Source: Chromobacterium amazonense (GTDB lineage Bacteria > Pseudomonadota > Gammaproteobacteria > Burkholderiales > Chromobacteriaceae). From it: a DNA stretch of 64,000 bases. The notes under the pieces were generated by a model. That model had not been told where the DNA came from, did no database searches, and saw only the letters and a list, made by a program, of their open reading frames with translations. Location of the stretch: positions 186,001 to 250,000 of the forward strand of contig NZ_MKCR01000032.1 in assembly GCF_001855565.1 (NCBI RefSeq), read 5' to 3'. Shown here piece after piece: positions 26,129-34,262 of this stretch; within the stretch, counting starts at the first letter, position 1, and every line of letters begins with the position of its first letter. A program made the translations under genes and the position numbers.

Positions 26129-28276
26129 ATGGAAAAGGTAATTTCGGTTTGCCCGTACTGCGGTTCGGGCTGCAAGCTCAATTTGCTGGTGGAGAACGGC
26201 AAGATCGTGGGCGCGGAAGGCGCGGACGGCGTGACTAATCAGGGCGAGCTGTGCCTGAAGGGCTATTACGGCTGGGACTTCCTCAACGACACCAAGCTGC
26301 TGACCCCGCGCTTGCGCCATCCGATGATACGGCGCCGGCGCGGCGGCGAGTTCGAGCGCGTGAGTTGGGATGAGGCGGTGGCCTTCGTGGCAGGCAAGCT
26401 AGGGGAGATCAAGCGCGAGCATGGCCCGGACGCCATCATGTGCACCGGCTCCTCGCGCGGCACCGGCAACGAATCGAACTACATCGCGCAGAAGTTCGCC
26501 CGCGCGGTGATCGGCACCAACAACATCGACTGCTGCGCCCGCGTCTGCCACGGGCCATCGGTGGCCGGCCTGATGGCCACGCTGGGCAACGGCGCGATGA
26601 GCAACTCGATCTGCGAGATCGAGGACACGGATTGCATCCTGGTGTTCGGCTACAACGCGGCCGATTCCCACCCCATCGTCGCCCGGCGCATCCTCAAGGC
26701 CAAGCAGAAGGGCGCCAAGATCATCGTCTGCGACCCGCGCTACATCGAAACCGCGCGCGTGGCCGATCTGCATCTGCAATTGAAGAACGGCTCGAACATG
26801 GCGCTGGTCAACGCCTTCGCCAATGTGCTGATCAGCGAGGGCCTGTACAAGCCGGATTTCGTCGCCGAACACGCCGAGGGCTTCGAAGAATACAAGGCCG
26901 CCGTGGCCAAATACACGCCGGAATACGCGGCCGAGATCACCGGCCTGCCGGCCGAGCTGATCCGCCAGGCCATCCGCATGTACGCCGCCGCGCCCAGCGC
27001 CACCATTCTGTGGGGCATGGGCGTGACCCAGTGGGGCCAGGCGGTGGATGTGGTCAAGGGCTTGTCCAGCCTCGCCACGCTGACCGGCAACCTGGGGCGG
27101 CCGCATGTCGGCGTCGGCCCGGTGCGCGGCCAGAACAATGTGCAGGGCGCTTGCGACATGGGCGCGCTGCCGAACACGCTGCCGGGCTATTACGACGTCG
27201 GCGACGCCGAAGCGCGCGCGCGTTTCGCCAAGGCTTGGGGCGTGGACAGCCTGCCGGCCGAGAAGGGCTGCAGCATCACCGAGGCGGCGCACCGCATCGA
27301 GGCGGGCACGCTCAAGGCTTATTACATCTTTGGCGAAGACCCGCTGCAGACCGAGCCGGACCTAGGCATGATGCGGCGCGCCTTCGAGAAGCTGGACCTG
27401 ATCATCGTGCAGGACATCTTCATGACCAAAACGGCCATGGCTGCCGACGTGATTTTGCCCGCCACCTCCTGGGGCGAACATGAAAACGTGTTCTCCAGCG
27501 CCGACCGCGGCTTCCAGCGCTGCTACAAGGCCATTGAGCCGCCGGCCGACGTCAAGGACGACTGGGAAATCTACAGCCTGATCGCCACGGCCATGGGCTA
27601 CCCCATGCACTATGACAACGCCCAGCAAATCTGGGACGAGCTGCGCGGCCTCTGTCATCTCTACACGGGCGCCAGCTACGACAAGATGGCCGGCCTCGGC
27701 TATGTGCAGTGGCCGTGTCCGACGGAGGACCACCCCGGCACGCCATGGCTGTACGAGGGCTTCCAGTTCGATACGCCCAGCGGCAAGGCCAGGCTGTTCG
27801 CCGCCGAATGGCGGCCGCCGCTGGAAAAAGTGGATGCCGACTACCCGCTGGGCCTGTGCACGGTGCGCGAGGTGGGCCACTACTCCTGCCGCTCCATGAC
27901 CGGCAATTGCGCGGCGCTGCAAACCTTGGCCGACGAGCCGGGCTTTGTGCAGATCCACCCGGACGACGCGCAAAAATACGGCATCGCCGACCAGGCGCTG
28001 GTGTGGGTGGCTTCGCGCCGCGGCAAGGTGATCACCCGCGCCAACCACAATCCGCGGGTCAACGCCGGGGCGGTGTACATGACCTACCAATGGTGGATAG
28101 GCGCCTGCAACGAACTGACGGTGGACCATCTGGACCCGATCTCCAAAACCCCGGAGCTGAAGTACTGCACGGTGCGGCTGGAGACCATTGCCGACCAGGC
28201 CTGGGCCGAAAACCACGCGCGCGGCGTCTACGCGCGGCTGAAGGCGGACCTGCGCAAGGCCGCGCTGGCGGAGTAG
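26129..28276 (+). CDS. fdhF: Formate dehydrogenase H, cysteine form
   Basis: Molybdopterin enzyme that oxidises formate to CO2 in the formate hydrogenlyase complex. The protein has 715 residues, the same length as E. coli FdhF, and is collinear with it. The N-terminal 4Fe-4S motif is CPYCGSGCKLNLL...GELCLKG. The active-site segment reads CARVCHGPSVAG, so residue 140 is cysteine (TGC at 26546-26548) where E. coli has selenocysteine (UGA). The catalytic His141 follows, and Arg in TVREVGHYSCRSMTG is kept. Start ATG 26129 is 32 bp after hydN; moaA starts 4 bp after the stop. Confidence 0.96.
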   Translation: MEKVISVCPYCGSGCKLNLLVENGKIVGAEGADGVTNQGELCLKGYYGWDFLNDTKLLTPRLRHPMIRRRRGGEFERVSWDEAVAFVAGKLGEIKREHGPDAIMCTGSSRGTGNESNYIAQKFARAVIGTNNIDCCARVCHGPSVAGLMATLGNGAMSNSICEIEDTDCILVFGYNAADSHPIVARRILKAKQKGAKIIVCDPRYIETARVADLHLQLKNGSNMALVNAFANVLISEGLYKPDFVAEHAEGFEEYKAAVAKYTPEYAAEITGLPAELIRQAIRMYAAAPSATILWGMGVTQWGQAVDVVKGLSSLATLTGNLGRPHVGVGPVRGQNNVQGACDMGALPNTLPGYYDVGDAEARARFAKAWGVDSLPAEKGCSITEAAHRIEAGTLKAYYIFGEDPLQTEPDLGMMRRAFEKLDLIIVQDIFMTKTAMAADVILPATSWGEHENVFSSADRGFQRCYKAIEPPADVKDDWEIYSLIATAMGYPMHYDNAQQIWDELRGLCHLYTGASYDKMAGLGYVQWPCPTEDHPGTPWLYEGFQFDTPSGKARLFAAEWRPPLEKVDADYPLGLCTVREVGHYSCRSMTGNCAALQTLADEPGFVQIHPDDAQKYGIADQALVWVASRRGKVITRANHNPRVNAGAVYMTYQWWIGACNELTVDHLDPISKTPELKYCTVRLETIADQAWAENHARGVYARLKADLRKAALAE

Positions 28277-28280
28277 GGCG

Positions 28281-29267
28281 ATGGTGCCGGAGCCGTTGAT
28301 CGACCGCCACGGCAGGCGCATCGACTATTTGCGCCTGTCGGTGACCGATCGCTGCGATTTGCGCTGCCGCTATTGCCGGCCGGCGGGCGACGCGTCCTAC
28401 GCCGAGCGGGCGGACTGGCTGAGCTTTGCCGAAATCCGCCGAGTCGTGAGCCTGTTCGCCGCCATGGGCGTGGGCCGGGTGCGGTTGACCGGCGGCGAGC
28501 CGCTGCTGCGCGCCGGCATCGTCGATCTGGTGGCGGACTTGGCCGCCATGCCCGGCGTGAGCGATCTGTCCTTGTCCACCAACGCCACCCAGCTGGCGCG
28601 GTACGCGGCCCGTCTCAAGGCGGCCGGCCTGAACCGGGTCAATGTCAGCCTGGATTCGCTCAGGCGCGAATGCGTCAGCGAGCTGTGCGGCCGCGACAGC
28701 CTGGACGCCACGCTGGCCGGCCTGATGGCCGCCAAGGCGGCGGGCCTCGCGCCGATCAAGCTGAATATGGTGGCGCTGCGCGGCGTCAACGATGGCGAGA
28801 TCGAATCCATGGCGGCGTTTTGTTTCGAGCATGGCTTCATTCTGCGCCTGATCGAAGCGATGCCGATGGGCGAGGCCGGCCGCGCCGCGGCGTATCTGCC
28901 GCTAGACGGAGTGAGAGAGCGTCTGGTTCGGCAATTCAAACTGCAACCCTGCGCCGCCGAACTGGGCGGCGGTCCCGCCCGCTATTGGCAAACCGCCGAC
29001 GGGCGCGGGCAGGTAGGCTTCATCACGCCGCTGTCCCAGCACTTCTGCGCCACCTGCAACCGCGTGCGGCTGACGGTGGATGGCACGCTTTATCTATGTC
29101 TGGGCCAGGAGCATAAGCTGGAATTGCGGCCGCTGTTGCGCGGCGGCGCCGGCGACGAGACGCTGTGCTCGGCCATCCGGCGGGCGGTGGCGCGCAAGCC
29201 CTGGGGGCATGATTTCGCAGCCGCGCCCAGCCGGGTGCTGCGTTTCATGTCGCACACCGGCGGCTGA
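28281..29267 (+). CDS. moaA: GTP 3',8-cyclase MoaA (molybdopterin synthesis)
   Basis: Radical SAM enzyme for the first step of molybdenum cofactor synthesis. In 328 residues the SAM cluster motif is CDLRCRYC (30-37), followed by RLTGGEPLLR. The second cluster uses the C-terminal cysteines in FCATCNRVRLT and LYLCLG, as in MoaA. The C-terminal GG (SHTGG), required for activity in MoaA, is present. Placed 4 bp after fdhF, it may be a dedicated copy that raises cofactor supply when the formate dehydrogenase is induced; whether another moaA exists elsewhere cannot be seen. Confidence 0.93.
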   Translation: MVPEPLIDRHGRRIDYLRLSVTDRCDLRCRYCRPAGDASYAERADWLSFAEIRRVVSLFAAMGVGRVRLTGGEPLLRAGIVDLVADLAAMPGVSDLSLSTNATQLARYAARLKAAGLNRVNVSLDSLRRECVSELCGRDSLDATLAGLMAAKAAGLAPIKLNMVALRGVNDGEIESMAAFCFEHGFILRLIEAMPMGEAGRAAAYLPLDGVRERLVRQFKLQPCAAELGGGPARYWQTADGRGQVGFITPLSQHFCATCNRVRLTVDGTLYLCLGQEHKLELRPLLRGGAGDETLCSAIRRAVARKPWGHDFAAAPSRVLRFMSHTGG

Positions 29268-29303
29268 GCGAACAATCAAATTGACTGACCTGAGGAAACG
29301 AAA

Positions 29304-29891
29304 ATGAAAACACGCATCTGGATATCGCTCCCCTTGATGGCCTCGCTGCCGGGCCTGGTGCTGGCGCACATAGGCAGCGATGCCGGCATCCACCACGGCA
29401 CGGCCTTTTTCATGGGATTTGTCCACCCGTTCACCGGGCTGGATCACTTCGCCGCCATGCTGGCGGTGGGCATCTGGAGCGTGCTTGCCACGCGCCAGGT
29501 ATGGGCGATGCCGTTTGCCTTCGCCGGGCTGTTGCTGGTGGGCGGGCTGATCGGCTTTACCGGCGCGGCCGTGCCGGTGGTGGAGCCGATGATCGCGGCT
29601 TCCCTGCTGGTGTTGGGTCTTATGGTGTGCGCCCGCGTGCGGCTGGCCTTGCCCTGGGGGCTAGCGGTGGTGGGGCTGTTCGCGCTGTTTCATGGCATCG
29701 CCCACGGCAGCGAGCTGCCGGCGGCCCAGGCCGTGGCGGCGCTGAGCGGCATGGCGCTGGGCACCATGATCCTGCACATCGCCGGCATGGCCATAGGCGC
29801 GTTCTTCAAGGCGCGCAGCGCCTGGTACGCTCGCGTGCTGGGCGGCGGCATCGCCTTGCTGGGCGCGGGGTATCTGGCCGGGGTGCTGTAG
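29304..29891 (+). CDS. hupE: HupE/UreJ-family nickel (or cobalt) permease
   Basis: A 195-residue inner-membrane protein with a cleavable signal-like N-terminus (ending VLAH) and about six helices. The family metal motif is seen as HPFTGLDHFAAMLAVGIW (about 42-59), and a second His motif as FHGIAHGSELP. HupE proteins import nickel for hydrogenase or urease. Its place at the end of the hydN-fdhF-moaA unit, 36 bp after moaA, supports a role in nickel supply for HypA/HypB. A terminator follows. Confidence 0.88.
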   Translation: MKTRIWISLPLMASLPGLVLAHIGSDAGIHHGTAFFMGFVHPFTGLDHFAAMLAVGIWSVLATRQVWAMPFAFAGLLLVGGLIGFTGAAVPVVEPMIAASLLVLGLMVCARVRLALPWGLAVVGLFALFHGIAHGSELPAAQAVAALSGMALGTMILHIAGMAIGAFFKARSAWYARVLGGGIALLGAGYLAGVL

Positions 29892-29916
29892 TTCGATGCC
29901 ATTGCGGCATGCCATC

Positions 29917-29945
29917 ATGCCGTCCGCCATGAAGGCGGGCGGCAT
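29917..29945 (+). terminator. Terminator after hupE
   Basis: ATGCCGTCCGCC-ATGAA-GGCGGGCGGCAT forms a 12-bp stem with one T-G wobble, followed by TTCATTTG. It closes the hydN-fdhF-moaA-hupE unit. Confidence 0.7.
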
Positions 29946-30085
29946 TTCATTTGTCGCCTTGAGGCAAAGAGGCGGACGTGGTCCGCAAAAGGTAAATGAC
30001 AATAATCAATAAATCGGCAGTAAATATTGAAATTGAATAATTGGCTGGGTTATTGTTCTGTTTTTCTTACAAATCGGACGGAGCA

Positions 30086-31720
30086 ATGGCGAGAACCATT
30101 TCCCTGAAAAGACGCTTGTTGCTGCAGACCATAGGCGCCATCGTGCTGGTGTGCATCCTGGGCGCTTTGCTGATGAACGCCTTGCGCCAGCAAATGCTGT
30201 CTGATCGGCGCGATTTGCTGCGCAGCCAGGTGGAGACCGTGAACAGTCTGGTGGCGCGGCATGAGGCGCAAGCGGCCGCAGGCCTGGTGCCGGAGGCGGA
30301 GGCGCAGCGCCTGGCGCTGCAGGAGCTGACGCGCTTGCGCTTTGACGGCGACGAGTATTTCTTCGCGCTGGACAAGGAGCTGAAATGGCTGGCCCATGGC
30401 ATGAATCCCAAGCTGGTGGGCCGCAATATGCACGGCGTCAAGGACGGGGCCGGGGCCGATATCGGCGCGCTGTTCGAGCAGGCTTTGCGGGACGGCGGCA
30501 GCAAGGGCTATGTGCAGTATGTCTGGGCCAAGCCCGGCGCGGCCCAGCCGCAGCCGAAAATGGCTTACTTCCAGGCTACGCCGCGCTGGGGCTGGATCAT
30601 CGGCACCGGTTTGTATCTGGATGACGTCAACGCGGTGCTGTTGAGCCAGCTTTTGAGCGTGGGCGGCCAGGTATTGCTGTTCATGGCGGTGAGCCTGTCG
30701 CTGGGTTGGTGGGTGTATCGCAGCGTGATGCGCGAACTCGGCGCGGAGCCGTCCGAGGCCGCCGCCATCGTGCGCGAAATCGCCGCCGGCAAGCTGGACC
30801 GCGAGATCAAGCTGGCGGAGGGCGATCGCGACAGCTTGCTGTCGAATATCCGCGAGATGCAGGGGCAGCTGCGGCGGTTGGTCGGCGAGATCATGCGCGA
30901 CGCCGATGAGCTGGGCCGCCTGAACGCCGACGTGGTGGGCGGCGCCCGCATGGTGGCGGACAACTCGCAGGGCCAGAGCGAGGGCGCGGCCGCCATGGCG
31001 GCGTCGGTGGAGCAGCTGACCGTCAGCATCAACCACATCGCCCAGCATGCGGTGGACGCGCGCACCGTGTCGCAGGGGTCCGGCCAGCTGTCCGCCTCCG
31101 GCAGCGAGGTCATCGCCAAGGCCGTGGCGGAGATGCAGGGCATCAGCGAGACGGTGGACATGACGGAAGCCGCCATCGCCGAGCTGGCCAGCAAGACGTC
31201 CACCATTTCCAGCATCATGCAGGTGATCAAGGATATCGCCGATCAGACCAATCTGCTGGCGCTGAACGCCGCCATCGAGGCGGCGCGGGCCGGCGAGACC
31301 GGCCGCGGCTTCGCGGTGGTGGCGGACGAGGTGCGCAAGCTGTCCGAGCGCACGGCCAAGGCCACTGAGCAGACGGCGGAGATGATCAGCGAAATTCGGG
31401 CCAGTTCCGACCTGTCGCGGCAGAATATGAGCGAGACGGTGGCGCGGGTTCGCACCGGGCTGGAGCTGGCGGAGCAGGGCGGCGAGCTGATCCAGCGCAT
31501 ACACGGCAGCGCCAGCCAGGTGGTGCAGGTGGTCAACGACATCTCGCACGCGCTGCAGGAGCAGGGCACGGCCAGCCAGGACATCGCGCGGCACGTGGAG
31601 AAGATCGCCCAGGTGGCGTCCGGCAACGCCGTGGCCGCCACCCAGGCCTCGGAAAGCATACAGCGCATCGAGGAGGTGACGGGCAGCCTGCGTTCGTCTG
31701 TTGCGCAATTCCAGGTGTAG
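30086..31720 (+). CDS. Methyl-accepting chemotaxis protein with single Cache domain
   Basis: Transmembrane chemoreceptor of 544 residues (start ATG 30086, [17 protein letters not shown]). Order: TM1 (about 12-32), a periplasmic single-Cache (sCache_2) domain (about 35-190, with [10 protein letters not shown] and the [13 protein letters not shown] end), TM2 (about 195-218), a HAMP-like linker, and a signalling domain. The highly conserved hairpin tip is seen as [20 protein letters not shown] (about 389-408). The ligand is not known; Cache domains of this type often bind small carboxylates. It stands alone with its own terminator. Confidence 0.93.
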   Translation: MARTISLKRRLLLQTIGAIVLVCILGALLMNALRQQMLSDRRDLLRSQVETVNSLVARHEAQAAAGLVPEAEAQRLALQELTRLRFDGDEYFFALDKELKWLAHGMNPKLVGRNMHGVKDGAGADIGALFEQALRDGGSKGYVQYVWAKPGAAQPQPKMAYFQATPRWGWIIGTGLYLDDVNAVLLSQLLSVGGQVLLFMAVSLSLGWWVYRSVMRELGAEPSEAAAIVREIAAGKLDREIKLAEGDRDSLLSNIREMQGQLRRLVGEIMRDADELGRLNADVVGGARMVADNSQGQSEGAAAMAASVEQLTVSINHIAQHAVDARTVSQGSGQLSASGSEVIAKAVAEMQGISETVDMTEAAIAELASKTSTISSIMQVIKDIADQTNLLALNAAIEAARAGETGRGFAVVADEVRKLSERTAKATEQTAEMISEIRASSDLSRQNMSETVARVRTGLELAEQGGELIQRIHGSASQVVQVVNDISHALQEQGTASQDIARHVEKIAQVASGNAVAATQASESIQRIEEVTGSLRSSVAQFQV

Positions 31721-31753
31721 CGCAGCGGAATTCCCTGGCGGGGCAGTGTGATG

Positions 31754-31783
31754 AAGCCGGTTGGCGCGAGCCAGCCGGCTTTT
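31754..31783 (+). terminator. Terminator after the chemoreceptor gene
   Basis: AAGCCGGTTGGC-GCGA-GCCAGCCGGCTT is a 12-bp stem with one mismatch or wobble, followed by TT and a T-rich tail. The 250 bases from here to 32039 hold no further gene I can support. Confidence 0.8.
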
Positions 31784-32039
31784 GTGTTCGCAAAGCCGAT
31801 GTGACGCTCGTCAGCTGCTGCTATTTAAGTCGTTTGCATAGAATGAGGGCTTTGAGAAGGCTATTCGGCAAGTTTTTTTTGCATCCGCAGCCGGACGGCA
31901 GTAGCATGGCGCCCGCTCGTCGCGCAAGGCGATGGGCCTGGTGATGCGATGGCGGCATGTGCGGTCGGTAGCAAGGGATGTCAACATGCCGCAGGGGCAG
32001 TATGGAAATGGCAATGAGAGAAAGCGGCAGGGTAGCCGC

Positions 32040-32540
32040 ATGATGGTGGCGACGCATGTCGCGTTTGGCGCGTTCTGCGCGGTGGCCGCCGCGCTGGTCT
32101 TGCATGCGCCGCCGCTGATGGCGGCATTGCTGCTGGCCGGGGGGCTGGCAGGCTCGCTGCTGCCGGATATCGACCATCCCAAAAGCTGGCTGGGCCGGCG
32201 CATTCCCTTTCTCTCGCGCCCGGTGGCTTATTTGTTTGGCCATCGCGGCATTACCCACAGCCTGCTGGCCGTGGCGGGCGTGTTCTACGCCAGCGCGGCC
32301 TGTCTGCACGAGTGGGGTGTCCGGCTGGGTCACGCCATGCCTTTGGTGCTGGGCCTGTGCGTCGGTTACGCCTCGCATCTGGTAGGCGACTGGCTGACTC
32401 CGGCGGGCATTCCGCTATTGTGGCCGGTGCGGGTGCGTTTCCGCGCGCCGCTGATGTTGCTGGGTCCCAAGATGGCCGAACCGCTGATGACGGTTGGCCT
32501 GTGGTTCGGCGCCGGCTTTCTGATGAGCAAAACCTTCTGA
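32040..32540 (+). CDS. YdjM-like membrane-bound metal-dependent hydrolase family protein
   Basis: A 166-residue inner-membrane protein with four or five hydrophobic helices. The start at 32040 (MMVATHVAFGAF) is chosen because upstream codons do not look like the family. Conserved polar groups are PDIDHPKSWLG, GHRGITHSLL and SHLVGDWLTPAG(I)PLLWP, which match PF04307 (YdjM/YfhO, annotated as membrane-bound metal-dependent hydrolase). The enzymatic activity of the family is poorly known. There is no sign of SOS control here. Confidence 0.85.
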   Translation: MMVATHVAFGAFCAVAAALVLHAPPLMAALLLAGGLAGSLLPDIDHPKSWLGRRIPFLSRPVAYLFGHRGITHSLLAVAGVFYASAACLHEWGVRLGHAMPLVLGLCVGYASHLVGDWLTPAGIPLLWPVRVRFRAPLMLLGPKMAEPLMTVGLWFGAGFLMSKTF

Positions 32541-32596
32541 GTTGTTGCGTCTGCGCAGGTGGCGTCGATTTTTGCAAGCATATTGAGTAGATTCGA

Positions 32597-32631
32597 TTGC
32601 GGACTGATTTATACAGTCGTATAAATCAGCC
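32597..32631 (+). promoter_or_regulatory. Promoter with embedded palindromic operator before tetR-ybhGFSR
   Basis: TTGCGG (32597-32602) and TATAAA (32620-32625) are 17 bases apart, a good sigma-70 pair. CTGATTTATAC-AGTC-GTATAAATCAG (32604-32629) is a perfect 11+11 palindrome that fills the spacer and the -10 box. The expected transcription start falls at about 32632, the A of the tetR ATG, and no Shine-Dalgarno sequence lies before it, so the mRNA may be leaderless. The palindrome is the likely autoregulatory operator of the TetR protein. Confidence 0.75.
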
Positions 32632-33276
32632 ATGGGTGCCTCGAAAAAATCCGGCGATACCCGGCAGCGCCTGCTGATCCAGGGGCTGGACATGGTGCGG
32701 CGCACCGGCCTGCGCGGCCTGGTGGTGCGCGAGGTGGCCGCCGCCGCCGGGGTGAATCCGGGCAGCTTCGTTTACCACTTCGGCAACCGCGAGCGCTTTG
32801 TCACCGAACTGGTCGAGCTGTGGTACGCGCCTATCTACCGGCAGTTGCGCCAGACAGCCCGTCTGCGGCAGCCCGGCGATGCGCTGGCGCGCTTGCGGGA
32901 CGTCATCGAACAGCTGCTGCAGCTGGCGGCGGAGCATGCCGGTTTCGCCAGCCATCTGGCGGCGGACGCTTTGGCCGGCGAGCCGGCGGCGCAGGCGTTT
33001 TTGCTGCGGCTGCCGTCGCGCCATATGCGTTTGCTGTTGGTGTTGCTGGCCCGGGCCCAGCGCCAGGGGCGGCTGGTGGACGCGCCGCCGCCGCAACTGC
33101 TGTGCTATTTGGTCTCGGCCATCGGGCTGCCCTTGCTGTTGGCGCGGGGGCCGCTGGCCGCCAGCGATTGGCTGCCGCAGCAGGCAAGACAACTGCAGCG
33201 CTGGATGGCGGATATTCCGGCGGCGCGGCAACGCCTGGCCTGGGCGCTGGCCGGCATCACCAGAACGGGAGAGTAA
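32632..33276 (+). CDS. TetR-family repressor of the ybhGFSR-like exporter
   Basis: A 214-residue TetR regulator, first gene of the exporter operon. Residues about 10-56 form the HTH (TRQRLLIQGLDMVRRTG, VREVAAAAGVNPGSFVYHFGNRERF). The C-terminal ligand domain is diverged, as usual. Gene order tetR-ybhG-ybhF-ybhS-ybhR corresponds to the E. coli cecR (ybiH)-ybhGFSR locus, so it is probably a CecR counterpart. It most likely binds the palindrome that ends 3 bp before its start codon. Two bases separate it from the next gene. Confidence 0.88.
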   Translation: MGASKKSGDTRQRLLIQGLDMVRRTGLRGLVVREVAAAAGVNPGSFVYHFGNRERFVTELVELWYAPIYRQLRQTARLRQPGDALARLRDVIEQLLQLAAEHAGFASHLAADALAGEPAAQAFLLRLPSRHMRLLLVLLARAQRQGRLVDAPPPQLLCYLVSAIGLPLLLARGPLAASDWLPQQARQLQRWMADIPAARQRLAWALAGITRTGE

Positions 33277-33278
33277 GC

Positions 33279-34262
33279 ATGCGCAAGCGGTGGATGGCGG
33301 TATTGGCCCTGTTGCTGCTGGCGGCGGCCGGGACCGCTTACTATTTCTACCAGCGCGCGGCGGAGGCGGCGCGCCAGTCCACTCTGTACGGCAATGTGGA
33401 CATCCGCGACGTGACGCTGTCGTTCCGGGTGTCCGGCCGTCTGGCCAAAGTGCTGGTGGACGAAGGCGACCAGGTGCAGCCGGGGCAGATACTGGCCCAA
33501 CTGGATGTCGAACCGCTGCGCAACAGCCTCAACGCCGCCATCGCCAACGAGGCGGCCCTGGCGGCGCGCAACGCGCTGATCCACAAGGGCAACCGCAGCG
33601 AGGACATAGCCCAGGCGTGGGCCAGGCTGGAAGCGGCCAAGGCGGCGCTGGTCCAGGCGGAAAGCGAATATCGGCGGCAAAGCCGGCTGACGCCGGATGG
33701 CGCGAGCAGCCTGCAGCTGTTGGAAACCGCCCGCTCGCAGCGCGATCAGGCGCTGGCCCAGCGCGATGCGGCCCAACAGCAGTGGAAATTGCTGGCCAGC
33801 GGTTACCGGCCGGAGGAAATCGCCGAGTCCGACGCCCAATTGAAACAGGCGCGCGCCGATCTGGCCGCCGCCCGGCTGGCCCTGCGGGACGCCAATCTGC
33901 AATCACCCAGCGCCGGCATCATTCTGACGCGGGCGGTGGAGGCCGGCAGCCTGGTGCAGGCGGGCGCGCCGGCGTTCAATCTGTCGCTGCGCCAGCCGGT
34001 GTGGGTGCGCGCCTATGTAACGGAAAGCCAGCTGGGACGTTTTTCTTCAGGCACCAAGGTGACGATTGCCAGCGACAGCCACCCGGACAAGCGCTATCAC
34101 GGCGTGGTCGGCTTTGTTTCGCCGACCGCCGAATTCACGCCCAAGTCAGTCGAAACCGTCGATCTGCGCACCGCCTTGGTCTACCGTATCCGCGTGGTGG
34201 TGAGCGACGCCGACGCCGGCCTGAACCAGGGCATGCCCGTGACGGTGAGGCTGGCGTCATGA
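33279..34262 (+). CDS. ybhG: HlyD-family periplasmic adaptor YbhG
   Basis: Membrane fusion protein of 327 residues for the ABC exporter. It has an N-terminal anchor (about 5-23), a split lipoyl domain (VSGRLAKVLVDEGDQVQPGQILAQLD), a coiled-coil hairpin (about 75-200, rich in Ala, Gln, Glu; AQRDAAQQQWKLLASGYRPEEI) and a beta-barrel (YVTESQLGRFSSGTKVTIASD). The GYRPEEI segment is typical of YbhG-like adaptors. It overlaps the ATPase gene by 4 bases. Confidence 0.9.
   Translation: MRKRWMAVLALLLLAAAGTAYYFYQRAAEAARQSTLYGNVDIRDVTLSFRVSGRLAKVLVDEGDQVQPGQILAQLDVEPLRNSLNAAIANEAALAARNALIHKGNRSEDIAQAWARLEAAKAALVQAESEYRRQSRLTPDGASSLQLLETARSQRDQALAQRDAAQQQWKLLASGYRPEEIAESDAQLKQARADLAAARLALRDANLQSPSAGIILTRAVEAGSLVQAGAPAFNLSLRQPVWVRAYVTESQLGRFSSGTKVTIASDSHPDKRYHGVVGFVSPTAEFTPKSVETVDLRTALVYRIRVVVSDADAGLNQGMPVTVRLAS

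Noticed and set aside
26546-26548. Selenocysteine codon in fdhF
   Set aside because: The codon at the active site is TGC (Cys), and there is no in-frame TGA.
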